Assembly: GCF_027019125.1 (NCBI RefSeq) | Contig: NZ_JALUXE010000030.1 | Location: forward strand, 186,001 to 250,000 | Source of the DNA: Roseovarius sp. | GTDB taxonomy: Bacteria; Pseudomonadota; Alphaproteobacteria; Rhodobacterales; Rhodobacteraceae | Reading direction: 5' to 3' | Length of the DNA: 64,000 nt | The notes under the pieces: model-generated | Told to the model about the DNA's origin: nothing | The model's database searches: none | What the model saw: the letters and a program-made list of their open reading frames with translations, nothing else | In this document: in pieces, positions 33,081 to 41,409 of the stretch | Layout: each line of letters begins with the position of its first letter | How positions within the stretch are numbered: the first letter of the stretch is position 1 | Made by a program: the position numbers and the translations under genes

Positions 33081-34787
33081 ATGATCGCAATGGCATTGGA
33101 TGATCGCAAAGGCGTCTGGAAATCCGGCACGGGCAAGGGCCGCCGCACCACCAAGGGGCGTCCGCTTGAAGATGGTGCCTGGGCCGAGGTACAGGCGCTC
33201 TTGGGCGAGGGGCCGCGCCGGCGCGACCTCTTGATCGAGTATCTGCACCTTATTCAGGACAAGTTCGGCCATCTGTCGTCGGCGCATCTGCGCGCGCTGG
33301 CCGAGGAGATGCGCCTGTCGCAGGCCGAAGTGTATGAAGTGGCCAGCTTTTACGCGCATTTCGATGTGGTGCGCGAAGGCGAGACGCCGCCGCCCGCTCT
33401 GACCATCCGCGTCTGCGATTCGCTGAGCTGCGAGCTCGCGGGCGCGCAGGCGCTGAAATCCGCGCTTGAGAAGGGCACCGCTCCTGCACAGGTGCGCATC
33501 CTGCGCGCGCCCTGCATGGGGCGGTGCGACACGGCACCCGTGGTGGAGCTGGGTCATCACCATATCGACCACGCCACGCCCGAGAGCGTTCTGGCGGCGG
33601 TCGCGGCGGGGGACACCCACGCGCATGTGCCGGATTACGAAGGATTTGAGGCCTATCGCGCGGCGGGCGGCTATGCCACGCTGAGCGACCTGCGCGCCAC
33701 CTCCAATGCCGATGCCGAATTCGAGCGTGTGCAGCAAACCCTGCTCGATGCCGGTCTGCGCGGCCTTGGCGGCGCCGGCTTCCCGTCGGGGCGCAAATGG
33801 GGTTTCGTGCGCGCCGAACCGGGCCCGCGCTATCTGGCCGTCAATGGCGACGAGGGCGAGCCGGGCACCTTCAAGGACCGCTATTACCTCGAACGCACGC
33901 CGCACCTCTTCCTTGAGGGGATGCTGATCGCGGCCTGGGCGGTCGAGGCCGCGCGCTGCTTCATCTACATGCGCGATGAATATCCCGCCGTTCTGCATAT
34001 CCTCGCCACAGAGATTGCCGCGCTGGAATCGGCCGGGCTCATCGAACCTGGCTATGTCGAGCTGCGCCGCGGTGCCGGGGCCTATATCTGCGGCGAAGAA
34101 AGCGCCATGATCGAATCGATCGAAGGCAAGCGCGGCCTGCCGCGTCACCGGCCGCCCTTCGTGGCGCAGGTGGGCATTTTCGACCGCCCCACGCTGGTCA
34201 ACAACGTCGAAACCCTGCTCTGGGTCACGCGCATCCTGCGCGAGGGGCCGGAAATCCTGAACACGGTCGAGCATAATGGCCGCAAGGGGCTTCGGTCCTA
34301 TTCGGTCTCGGGGCGGGTCAAGGCTCCGGGCGTCTACCTTCTGCCCGCAGGCTCCACCATCACCGACATCATCGCGGCGGCGGGCGGCATGTCCGACGGG
34401 CATGTGTTCAAGGCCTATCAGCCGGGCGGTCCGTCCTCGGGTCTCTTGCCTGCGTCGATGAACGATATTCCGCTCGATTTCGACACGCTGCAACCGCATG
34501 GCACCTTTATCGGCTCGGCGGCGGTGGTGGTGCTGTCGGATCACGACCGGGCGCGGGATGCCGCGCTCAACATGCTGCGCTTTTTCGAGGATGAAAGCTG
34601 TGGGCAATGCACGCCCTGCCGGGTGGGCTGTGAAAAGGCGGTCAAGCTGATGCAGGCCGACACCTGGGATCAGCCGCTCCTGACCGAGCTTTGCACCGCC
34701 ATGTCGGATGCCAGCATTTGCGGCTTGGGTCAGGCAGCGCCGAACCCCATCCGCCTGACGATGAAGCATTTCGCCGACGAAATCTGA
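33081..34787 (+). CDS. NuoE-NuoF fusion diaphorase, formate dehydrogenase beta-subunit type
   Basis: The 568-residue protein joins a NuoE-like 2Fe-2S domain (about 35-185; Cys motif CDSLSC and CMGRC) to a NuoF-like domain. The NuoF part has GLRGLGGAGFPSGRKW, NGDEGEPGTFKDR, GAGAYICGEESA and the 4Fe-4S CGQCTPC...SICGLG set. This fused layout is that of the beta subunit of the two-subunit NAD-linked formate dehydrogenase (Fdh1B of Methylobacterium, from memory). It passes electrons between formate dehydrogenase clusters and NAD. No alpha subunit gene is beside it. ATG 33090 is an alternative start. Confidence 0.85.
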   Translation: MIAMALDDRKGVWKSGTGKGRRTTKGRPLEDGAWAEVQALLGEGPRRRDLLIEYLHLIQDKFGHLSSAHLRALAEEMRLSQAEVYEVASFYAHFDVVREGETPPPALTIRVCDSLSCELAGAQALKSALEKGTAPAQVRILRAPCMGRCDTAPVVELGHHHIDHATPESVLAAVAAGDTHAHVPDYEGFEAYRAAGGYATLSDLRATSNADAEFERVQQTLLDAGLRGLGGAGFPSGRKWGFVRAEPGPRYLAVNGDEGEPGTFKDRYYLERTPHLFLEGMLIAAWAVEAARCFIYMRDEYPAVLHILATEIAALESAGLIEPGYVELRRGAGAYICGEESAMIESIEGKRGLPRHRPPFVAQVGIFDRPTLVNNVETLLWVTRILREGPEILNTVEHNGRKGLRSYSVSGRVKAPGVYLLPAGSTITDIIAAAGGMSDGHVFKAYQPGGPSSGLLPASMNDIPLDFDTLQPHGTFIGSAAVVVLSDHDRARDAALNMLRFFEDESCGQCTPCRVGCEKAVKLMQADTWDQPLLTELCTAMSDASICGLGQAAPNPIRLTMKHFADEI

Positions 34788-34856
34788 GCCAAGCACGGGC
34801 TTCCATCTCCCTTCGATCCGCATTAGGTCAAGACTGACACGTGGATCGGAGGGCGC

Positions 34857-36008
34857 ATGGCGTTTTTCTCGAAACTCAAGGAACGGTTGTTCAAATCCTC
34901 TTCCAAGCTCGAAGAGGGGTTGGAGGCTATTGTCGAGGACGGGCGCGCAGAAGAGAGCACGCCGAGTGTTACGCCGCCCCCGCCAGAGGTGCCGGCCCCC
35001 GCGCCCCAAGAGGCCCCCGTCGCCCCATCTCCGCAAGAGGTGCCGCCGCCCGTCACCGAAGGCCTGGCACCGCCGCAACCGGTCGAAATCCCCGACGATC
35101 TGCCAGCGACCGCGCCGCGTGGCGGGCTCTTTGGTCGCCTGCTGGGGCGCGCCGCGCCCGAAGCGGCCCCGCGCCGGGTGCTCGACGATGCGATGCTCGA
35201 AAGCCTCGAAGAAGTGCTGATCGGTGCGGACATGGGCGTGGATACCGCGCTCCGCGTCACCGCCAACATGGCCGAGGGCCGCATGGGCAAGCGCCTTTCC
35301 ACTCAGGAGATCAAGGAACTTCTGGCGCAGGAAATCGCCCGCATCATGGAACCCGTGGCGCGGCCCATGCCGATCTATGCCAAGCGCCCGCAAGTGGTGC
35401 TCGTGGTGGGCGTGAACGGCTCGGGTAAGACCACCACCATCGGCAAGCTCGCGGCGCAGTTCAAGACGGCGGGCAAATCCGTGGTGATCGCTGCCGGGGA
35501 CACATTCCGCGCCGCAGCCGTCGAACAGCTTCAGGTCTGGGGGCAGCGCGCCGGTGTGCCGGTGATGACCGCGCCCGAAGGCTCGGACCCCGCGAGCCTC
35601 GCCTTTGAGGCCATGACCCGCGCCGAGGCCGAGGGCGCGGACCTCTTGATGATCGACACCGCCGGACGGTTGCAGAACCGCGCCGATCTGATGGAGGAAC
35701 TGGCCAAGATCGTGCGCGTCATCCGCAAGAAGGACCCGAGCGCGCCGCATAACACCCTGCTCGTGCTCGATGCCACCACGGGGCAGAACGCACTCAGTCA
35801 GGTTGCGACCTTCCAGAAACTTGCCGATGTCTCCGGCCTGATCATGACCAAGCTTGACGGCACCGCGCGCGGCGGCGTGCTGGTGGCCCTCGCGGATAAA
35901 TTCGGCCTGCCGATCCATGCGATCGGCGTGGGCGAACAGATCGACGATCTCGCCCCCTTCGACCCAGAGGATTTCGCCGCCGCCCTGACCGGGCTTGACG
36001 GCGAATGA
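34857..36008 (+). CDS. ftsY: Signal recognition particle receptor FtsY
   Basis: FtsY docks SRP-ribosome complexes at the membrane. The 383-residue protein has a basic start (MAFFSKLKERLFKSSSK), an acidic/Pro-rich A domain (about 25-95), the helical N domain and the GTPase G domain. G-domain motifs are GVNGSGKTTTIGKLA (about 184-198), DTFRAAAVEQL, DTAGRLQNR and TKLDGTARGG. The RBS GGAGG precedes ATG 34857. It is likely monocistronic. Confidence 0.96.
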   Translation: MAFFSKLKERLFKSSSKLEEGLEAIVEDGRAEESTPSVTPPPPEVPAPAPQEAPVAPSPQEVPPPVTEGLAPPQPVEIPDDLPATAPRGGLFGRLLGRAAPEAAPRRVLDDAMLESLEEVLIGADMGVDTALRVTANMAEGRMGKRLSTQEIKELLAQEIARIMEPVARPMPIYAKRPQVVLVVGVNGSGKTTTIGKLAAQFKTAGKSVVIAAGDTFRAAAVEQLQVWGQRAGVPVMTAPEGSDPASLAFEAMTRAEAEGADLLMIDTAGRLQNRADLMEELAKIVRVIRKKDPSAPHNTLLVLDATTGQNALSQVATFQKLADVSGLIMTKLDGTARGGVLVALADKFGLPIHAIGVGEQIDDLAPFDPEDFAAALTGLDGE

Positions 36009-36041
36009 ACCTTTGCGCCTGTCATCTGGCCATAAATACCT

Positions 36042-36069
36042 CGGGGGGCTTGGGGGGCTGGCCCCCCAA
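36042..36069 (+). terminator. G-run hairpin, terminator-like repeat after ftsY
   Basis: TTGGGGGG (36050-36057) pairs with CCCCCCAA (36062-36069) around CTGG and is preceded by AAATACCTCGGGGGGC. From memory, this AAATACCTCGGGGG plus G/C hairpin is a widespread end-of-gene element in Rhodobacteraceae. There is no T-tract. Confidence 0.65.
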
Positions 36070-36084
36070 TGTGCCAGCCTCTGA

Positions 36085-36987
36085 ATGAGCGCTTGGCTGA
36101 TTTCACTCGAGGGCACGGAGGCGGGGCATGACCTTGCCATGGTGCTTGCGCTCCTCGCGGCGCTCTTGCATGCCATTTTTGGCGCGCTGCAAAAGGGGCG
36201 GCATGATCCCTGGCTCAGCCGGGGCGCGATAGATGCAAGCTATGCCGCCATGGCCGCGCCCTTTGCCCTTTTTGTCGTGCCCTGGCCCGAGGCGCATATG
36301 TGGCCCATCTTTGCCGGCGCGGTGGTGATCCACATCGGCTACAAGGTGTTGCAGGCGATGGCCTATACGCGCGGCGCCTATACGGTCGTCTACCCCGTGG
36401 TGCGGGGCACCGGGCCGCTTTTCACCGTGATCGGGGCCTATGCGATTTTCGGCGAGGTATTTACCCCAGTGCAGTGGCTGGGCGTGGCGGTGCTTCTGTG
36501 CGGTATCTACGGCCTAGCGGTCTATAATCTGCGCACGCTCACGCTCAACCGCGATACCATGCCGCTGGCGCTGGGTCTGGCGGTAGCGACGGGGCTATTT
36601 GTGGCGCTCTATACGACCTATGACGCTTATGGCATCCGCGCGGCGGCTGATCCCTTTACCTTCCTTGCGTGGTTCTTTTTCCTGGACGGGCTGACGATTC
36701 CGCCCTTTGCCTATCTACGCTGGCGCAATATGCCCACGCGGCACGCGGTAGGCCCCCTGTTGCTGCGCGGGGTCTCGGGCGGGGTGGTGGCGTTCTTTTC
36801 CTTCGGGTCGGTCATGCTGGCCACCCGCCTCGACAAGGTGGGCGAGGCGGCGGTGCTGCGCGAGACTTCGACCGTTTTTGCCGCCCTCATCGGCTGGCTC
36901 GTGCTCAAGGAGACGGTGGGGCCGCGACGTATTGCGCTCATGACCTTGATCGCTGCGGGCGCGGTCATAGTTGAGCTTGGCGGCTGA
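36085..36987 (+). CDS. EamA/DMT-superfamily membrane transporter
   Basis: A 300-residue protein with about ten membrane helices in two EamA repeats. The first is around LHAIFGALQKGRHDPWL to LGVAVLLCGIYGLAVY, the second from TMPLALGLAVATGLFVALYTTYDAYG to VLKETVGPRRIALMTLIAAGAVIVELGG. The GAYTVVYPVVRGTGPLFT stretch is typical of drug/metabolite exporters. Substrate unknown. It runs 41 bases before yciB, perhaps in one unit. Confidence 0.85.
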   Translation: MSAWLISLEGTEAGHDLAMVLALLAALLHAIFGALQKGRHDPWLSRGAIDASYAAMAAPFALFVVPWPEAHMWPIFAGAVVIHIGYKVLQAMAYTRGAYTVVYPVVRGTGPLFTVIGAYAIFGEVFTPVQWLGVAVLLCGIYGLAVYNLRTLTLNRDTMPLALGLAVATGLFVALYTTYDAYGIRAAADPFTFLAWFFFLDGLTIPPFAYLRWRNMPTRHAVGPLLLRGVSGGVVAFFSFGSVMLATRLDKVGEAAVLRETSTVFAALIGWLVLKETVGPRRIALMTLIAAGAVIVELGG

Positions 36988-37028
36988 ATGCGCCACAACC
37001 GGCGTGAGCGATAAGGAAACCTGACGAC

Positions 37029-37640
37029 ATGGATGACACGCAGCCGCCCAAATGGGCCAAGCCGGTTCTGGAATTTGGCCCTGTGCTGGGCTTTTTTGCC
37101 GCCTATCTCTGGCTCAAGGACAGGGTCTTTTCCATTGGCGGCACCGACTATGAGGGCTTTATCGTCGTCACCGCTGGGTTCATCCCGGTATTTCTGATCT
37201 CGATGGGTATTTTGTGGCGACTCACCGGCCATCTGAGCCGGATGCAGGTGGTCACGGCGGTGCTGATCGTGGTGTTTGGCGGTCTCAGCGTCTGGTTCAA
37301 CGATCCGCGCTTCTTCAAGATGAAGCCGACGATGATCTACCTGCTCTTCGGCGGGGTGCTGGGCTATGGCCTGCTGCGCGGGCGCTCGTATCTGCAATAT
37401 GTGATGGACGGGGTGATGCCGCTGACCGATGCGGGCTGGATGATCTTGACCCGGCGCTTGATGCTCTTCTTCTTCGGTCTCGCCCTGCTGAACGAGGCGA
37501 TCTGGCGCACGCAGACCGAAGAAATGTGGGTCTATTTCAAGACCTTCGGTCTGACGGCCGCGATTTTTGTCTTCTTCATGGCGCAAGGCGCGCTCTTTCG
37601 CGATCATTCGACCGAGGAAAAGGACGACAAGGGTGCCTGA
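37029..37640 (+). CDS. yciB: Inner membrane-spanning protein YciB (IspZ family)
   Basis: A 203-residue protein with five to six membrane helices. Family motifs include KPVLEFGPVLGFFAAYLW at the start, PTMIYLLFGGVLGYGLLRGRSYLQYVMD (about 99-126) and the LNEAIWRTQTEEMWVYFK segment (about 156-173). YciB proteins interact with cell envelope and division machinery and were once named intracellular septation protein A. Length is near the E. coli protein (179) with a short polar tail. Confidence 0.9.
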   Translation: MDDTQPPKWAKPVLEFGPVLGFFAAYLWLKDRVFSIGGTDYEGFIVVTAGFIPVFLISMGILWRLTGHLSRMQVVTAVLIVVFGGLSVWFNDPRFFKMKPTMIYLLFGGVLGYGLLRGRSYLQYVMDGVMPLTDAGWMILTRRLMLFFFGLALLNEAIWRTQTEEMWVYFKTFGLTAAIFVFFMAQGALFRDHSTEEKDDKGA

Positions 37641-37643
37641 CAG

Positions 37644-37662
37644 GGCGGGCAGGGTGCCCGCC
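37644..37662. terminator. Hairpin between convergent yciB and DUF1127 genes
   Basis: GGCGGGC (37644-37650) pairs with GCCCGCC (37656-37662) around AGGGT in the 33 bases between the two stop codons. No T-tract is present on either strand, so termination strength is uncertain. Confidence 0.4.
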
Positions 37663-37673
37663 GCCGTCGCACA

Positions 37674-37895
37674 TCAGGCGTAGAACAGATCCTTGAAGAC
37701 ATGATAAGCGATGTCTTCGCGGCGCAGACCCATGCGGGCCAGCTCTGCATCTGATTTCGCTTCCAGCGCTTCGATCCGGTTGCGCCGTGCCGTGACCGCA
37801 GCTTGGGCCTCGAGCCCGCGCACGATGGCTGCGACAAAGCGTTTCCATCCCTCGCGCAGAGGAGATGCAGTAACATTGGTTGTGATATTCGCCAT
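37674..37895 (-). CDS. DUF1127 (YjiS-like) small protein
   Basis: The 73-residue product ends with the DUF1127 motif: R-x-R-IEALEAKSDAELARMGLRREDIAYHVF. A Trp/aromatic patch (REGWKRFVAAIVRGLEAQ) precedes it. Small DUF1127 proteins in alphaproteobacteria have been tied to phosphate, nitrogen or RNA turnover control. ATG 37895 (MANITTN) is preferred to an in-frame ATG four codons upstream. Confidence 0.85.
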   Translation of the reverse strand: MANITTNVTASPLREGWKRFVAAIVRGLEAQAAVTARRNRIEALEAKSDAELARMGLRREDIAYHVFKDLFYA

Positions 37896-38017
37896 TGGAA
37901 ACCTCACTTTACGTGGTTTGGTTCCCTCCCTGACCCCAAGATAGGTCAGTCACGTTGACACGACCAACGCTGAAACGGAATGGCCGGGTTGCAGGGGCTG
38001 CATCCCGGCCTTTCGTG

Positions 38018-38572
38018 TTACTCGGCCTTGGCCTTGGGCGCGCGCTCGGGCATCGACGGGGGCGGCGAGGGCTGGCGCTTGGGCGCGGCCGTATCGACGG
38101 GGATCACGCGTGCCGTGGGCTGAGGGGCGGGCTGTGCCGCGCTCACCGCCGTTGCCTCAGGCTTTGGCGCGGGCTTCACCTCGGCCGTGGGGGCGGGTTT
38201 GGCCATGACCACGGTGGCGGGCTTTGCCGCGGGCTTCACCTCGGCCACGGGGGCCGGTCTTGCGGCAACGGCCGGGGCGGCCTTTTCCACGGATTTGATC
38301 ACGGGGGCGACGGGCGCGGCCGGGGTCGCGGGGGCGCGGGTGGCGCGGCGCGGCTTGGCGGCGACGGCCGCAGCCTTGGGCTTGGCCGGTGCCTTGGGTT
38401 TGGCGGGGGATGCGGGAACTGCGGCCTTGGCCGTCAGATTGCGCGACCAGACGCCGCTCTTGAGCATCGCCTCGCAATAGACCTGCGCCACACGCAACTG
38501 TTTCTCGACCAGGTATCCGGTGAACCGGATGCCGGCAGCGGACAGTTTCAGCGGAAGTTCGGGTGCAAGCAT
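38018..38572 (-). CDS. Ala/Pro/Lys-rich protein with phasin-like N-terminus
   Basis: The first 50 residues (LPLKLSAAGIRFTGYLVEKQLRVAQVYCEAMLKSG) form amphipathic helix-like sequence. The remaining 130 residues are low-complexity Ala, Pro, Lys and Val repeats (SPAKPKAPAKPKAAA; repeated EVKPA units), resembling histone-H1-like or granule-binding tails. A CTGC-N3-GCAG site, the PhaR operator form, lies 74 bases upstream, so a polyhydroxyalkanoate granule role is possible. ATG 38572 follows AAAAGGACG. Codon use matches neighbours. Function otherwise unknown. Confidence 0.6.
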   Translation of the reverse strand: MLAPELPLKLSAAGIRFTGYLVEKQLRVAQVYCEAMLKSGVWSRNLTAKAAVPASPAKPKAPAKPKAAAVAAKPRRATRAPATPAAPVAPVIKSVEKAAPAVAARPAPVAEVKPAAKPATVVMAKPAPTAEVKPAPKPEATAVSAAQPAPQPTARVIPVDTAAPKRQPSPPPSMPERAPKAKAE

Positions 38573-38645
38573 GAGTTCGTCCTTTTCAGCAGATGCGCGC
38601 CTGCATTTAAAGCAAGCGGATGACAGGAATATAACGCGCGCATCG

Positions 38646-38656
38646 CTGCGTTGCAG
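38646..38656. promoter_or_regulatory. PhaR-type site CTGC-N3-GCAG
   Basis: CTGCGTTGCAG matches the CTGC-N3-GCAG operator reported for PhaR, the repressor of phasin and PHA genes in Rhodobacter. It stands 74 bases before the Ala/Pro/Lys-rich gene on the - strand. Confidence 0.4.
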
Positions 38657-38658
38657 CA

Positions 38659-38677
38659 ATTTGACCTAAGGTCAAAT
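38659..38677. promoter_or_regulatory. Perfect 19-base palindrome
   Basis: ATTTGACCT-A-AGGTCAAAT has two perfect 9-base arms around one base. It lies next to the PhaR-type site, between folE2 (stop) and the Ala/Pro/Lys-rich gene (start), and looks like a dimeric repressor operator. The regulator is unknown. Confidence 0.5.
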
Positions 38678-38739
38678 CACTTTCGCTGCGCTACGCGGAT
38701 TCCTGCTGAAAATTTGGCCGATTTGCCGGATTTCCGGGC

Positions 38740-39840
38740 TTAACGCCCATGAATAAGGGTCTGGAACAACCGGGGATCAAGGCTCTGCGCGGCAAAGGTT
38801 TCACCCTCGGTCAGTACACTGACCGCATCATGGCTGTGCAGGCTTTCTTGATGGCTGGCCACGACCCGAAAATCGCCGATGCGCGGATCAGCCAGCAACT
38901 GCTCGCAAAAGAGACGCGCGGCATCCTCGACAAAGATCGGGTTGGCGGCGTTCAACTCGGCAAAGGCCTGCTCGTCCTCACGCTTGACCATGACCTGTGT
39001 TTCGGTCGGCACAGCGCGGCGGGCCAGTTCGATCAGATCCTCGAACCACAGACAATCCTCTTCGACCAATTCCACTGAAATTCGCGCGACAGAGCGCTGC
39101 GAATGTGGCGTGGCCAGTTGTCCGCGCGCGGCGCGGGCATGTTCGCTGAGTTCCAGCGAACAGGGGCAGGTCGAGGAATAGACGTAATCGAGATGCATGA
39201 ACTTGCGCGTGACGCCGGCGTTCTTCACCAGCTCCATCGCGATGTCATAATACTGGTAGCCTTCCAGCCCCGAACGCAGCGAGCGCACGCGCGCCGGATA
39301 GGAGAGGCGCATTTGCAGCCGCGCATCGAGCGACTCAAGATCGGTGATGTAATCCGACAACGCGGCCTCCATCACATCGGCGCTGAACGTCTTTTCCGCG
39401 TGCTTGTAGAAACTGCGCATGATCCGGGACATGTTGATGCCCTTCTTGCCTGCGTCCAGGCTGACGGTGCCCGTCACCGAGGTCTCGAGCGTCAGATCGC
39501 CATTATCTCGGGTATGATAGCGGATCGGCAGGCGGAAATTCGAAATCCCCACATGCTGCAACTGCTGCCGCGTCCCGCGAATGAGCGAGGCCGGCCCATT
39601 CTGCAAGTCGGGCAGGCTGGCCAGATAGGCGGCGCTCGTGGCGAAATCCTCGGGATATTCCCGCGCCAGAACCGGATAATTCGCAACCTCGCCCGAAGGC
39701 AAAAGCCGTGCAATCGCCGGATCGAGATCGGCCACCTCTTCGGGCGACGCGGCACGCGCCCAGGAGCGCAGCAGCGCCAGCGCCTCTTTGGCCTCGTCCC
39801 GGTCCGGAGCAGGCTTCATCTCAGACGGATGCACATTCAT
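38740..39840 (-). CDS. folE2: GTP cyclohydrolase FolE2
   Basis: FolE2 (type IB) converts GTP to 7,8-dihydroneopterin triphosphate, the first step of folate and queuosine precursors, without a strict zinc need. The 366-residue protein shows VGISNFRLPIRYHTRDNG (about 96-113), the RGLEGYQYYDI region and the metal-site Cys in YSSTCPCSLELSEHARAARGQ with ATPHSQRS (about 222-252). It is downstream of metZ on the - strand with a 138-base gap in which no clear operator was seen. Confidence 0.94.
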   Translation of the reverse strand: MNVHPSEMKPAPDRDEAKEALALLRSWARAASPEEVADLDPAIARLLPSGEVANYPVLAREYPEDFATSAAYLASLPDLQNGPASLIRGTRQQLQHVGISNFRLPIRYHTRDNGDLTLETSVTGTVSLDAGKKGINMSRIMRSFYKHAEKTFSADVMEAALSDYITDLESLDARLQMRLSYPARVRSLRSGLEGYQYYDIAMELVKNAGVTRKFMHLDYVYSSTCPCSLELSEHARAARGQLATPHSQRSVARISVELVEEDCLWFEDLIELARRAVPTETQVMVKREDEQAFAELNAANPIFVEDAARLFCEQLLADPRIGDFRVVASHQESLHSHDAVSVLTEGETFAAQSLDPRLFQTLIHGR

Positions 39841-39978
39841 CGCAAAACTTCCCTATCCGCTCTGCCAGACCTTTACATACAAGGTTTCCGCAGGAATTGC
39901 CATTATCGTAAGGATTTACGTCAAAAGCGGCAAAGCGGATCATTCAAGCCTCGGAAATTGCTGAAAAACCCCTCTGCC

Positions 39979-41163
39979 TCAACTTGCCGCTTCTAGCGCG
40001 TTCCGGATGTCGCGGATCAGATCGCCGCAATCCTCGAGGCCAACGCTCAACCGTACCAGCCCCGGCGTGATGCCAAGGGCCGCCTTCTGCGCGGCAGGCA
40101 GGCGTTGATGGGTCGTCGTGGCGGGATGGGTCACGATGGATTTCGCATCGCCCAGATTGTTCGAGATCACCACGATCTCCAGCGCGTTCAGAAACCGGAA
40201 CGCCGCCTCTTGCCCACCCTTGAGGTCGAGCGCCAGAACCGTGCCGCCTTCGCCCATCTGCGCGCGCACCAGGGCATTCTGCGGATGATCGGCCAGCCCC
40301 GGATAGATCACCCGCGCCAGCCGCGCATCGCCCTGCAATGCCTCGGCAATCGCCTGTGCGCTGGCCGCTTGCGCCCGCACCCGCAGGTCGATGGTCTCCA
40401 GCCCCTTGAGCATGACCCAGGCGGTAAAGGGCGACATCGAGCCGCCGGTGTGCTTCATGTAGGGTTCCACGGTGCCGCGGATGAACGCGCGGCTTCCCAG
40501 GATCACCCCGCCCAGCGTGCGGCCCTGCCCGTCGATATGCTTGGTCGCGGAGTAGATCACCACATCCGCGCCCTGCTCGATGGCGCGGGAAAAGACCGGC
40601 GTGGCAAAGACATTGTCCACCAGCACGAGCGCACCCGCCGCATGGGCCAAATCCGCCACCGCGCGGATGTCCACCACGTCGAGCGTGGGGTTCGAGATGG
40701 TCTCGAAGAACACCGCCTTGGTGCCGGGCCGGATGGCTGCGCGCCATTCCTCCAGATTGGTGCCGTCCACGAATGTGACCTCGACCCCGAACCGGGTCAG
40801 GATTTCCTCGAGCACATAGAGACACGAGCCAAAGAGCGCCCGCGCCGAAACCACATGATCGCCCGCCCGCAGCATCGAGGTCAGCGCGCCCGAGACCGCC
40901 GCCATGCCGCTCGCGGTGGCAAAGGCATCCTCGGCCCCCTCAAGGGCCGCGATCCGGTCCTCGAACATCGCGACCGTGGGATTGCCATAGCGCGCATAGA
41001 TGAATTCATCCGCGCCCGCCTTGATGAATCGCGCCTCTGCCGCCTCGGCGGTGTCATAGACAAATCCCTGGGTGAGAAAGATCGCCTCGCTCACCTCGTT
41101 ATACTGGCTGCGCCGCGTGCCGCCATGCACCAGTTTGGTGCGCTTCTGCCAAGTCTCGCTCAT
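39979..41163 (-). CDS. metZ: O-succinylhomoserine sulfhydrylase
   Basis: MetZ is a PLP enzyme making homocysteine from an O-acylhomoserine and sulfide in methionine synthesis. The 394-residue protein has the Cys/Met-metabolism PLP pattern: YARYGNPTVAMFEDRIAALEGAE, ASGMAAVSG, VDNVFATPVFSRAIEQGADVVIYSATKHIDGQGR (PLP Lys in ATKHIDG, near 208) and the C-terminal THPATTTHQRL and RLSVGLED. ATG 41163 (MSETWQKRTK) is the usual N-terminus. A SAM-II riboswitch precedes it. Confidence 0.94.
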   Translation of the reverse strand: MSETWQKRTKLVHGGTRRSQYNEVSEAIFLTQGFVYDTAEAAEARFIKAGADEFIYARYGNPTVAMFEDRIAALEGAEDAFATASGMAAVSGALTSMLRAGDHVVSARALFGSCLYVLEEILTRFGVEVTFVDGTNLEEWRAAIRPGTKAVFFETISNPTLDVVDIRAVADLAHAAGALVLVDNVFATPVFSRAIEQGADVVIYSATKHIDGQGRTLGGVILGSRAFIRGTVEPYMKHTGGSMSPFTAWVMLKGLETIDLRVRAQAASAQAIAEALQGDARLARVIYPGLADHPQNALVRAQMGEGGTVLALDLKGGQEAAFRFLNALEIVVISNNLGDAKSIVTHPATTTHQRLPAAQKAALGITPGLVRLSVGLEDCGDLIRDIRNALEAAS

Positions 41164-41190
41164 ATCCGTCCTCCGGGCCAACCGCCCATG

Positions 41191-41237
41191 AAAAAAGCCC
41201 CGACGCGGTCAAGCGAAAGGGCCCTTTCATCCTGACC
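41191..41237 (-). terminator. Expression platform after the SAM-II aptamer
   Basis: Read on the - strand, GGTCA (41237-41233) can pair with TGACC (41211-41207) around an internal GAAAG/CTTTC stem. A GGGGC plus six T stretch (41201-41191) follows, upstream of metZ. The first stem starts inside the conserved end of the aptamer (AAAAGGTC), so ligand binding and stem formation could exclude each other. Confidence 0.5.
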
Positions 41238-41289
41238 TTTTAGCGGTTTGTTTAACGTGGCCCGCAATCCGGTAACAAATCGCCACATC
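41236..41289 (-). promoter_or_regulatory. SAM-II riboswitch
   Basis: On the - strand the leader of metZ shows the SAM-II pattern. GTGGC (41286-41282) pairs with GCCAC (41261-41257) as P1. TTTGTT (41279-41274) pairs with AACAAA (41252-41247) as the pseudoknot. The conserved CCACGTTAAACAA and CGCTAAAAGG strings close the element. SAM-II senses S-adenosylmethionine and turns off methionine genes such as metZ and metA in alphaproteobacteria. Confidence 0.85.
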
Positions 41290-41409
41290 TGCGGATTACT
41301 CCCGCGCCGCGCGCGCGTCAACTCTGTCACGCAGGTTTCACGCAAGCGTCACCGTAACGACGTATGCGCCGCGTAGCTCTCGGCCACAACATCTGGTGGG
41401 GTGAGGGAC

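Noticed and set aside
32904..36176. A 1090-codon - strand frame opposite the formate dehydrogenase-type gene and ftsY
   Set aside because: Both + strand genes are unmistakable by motif; the reverse product is low-complexity Arg/Gly/His sequence.
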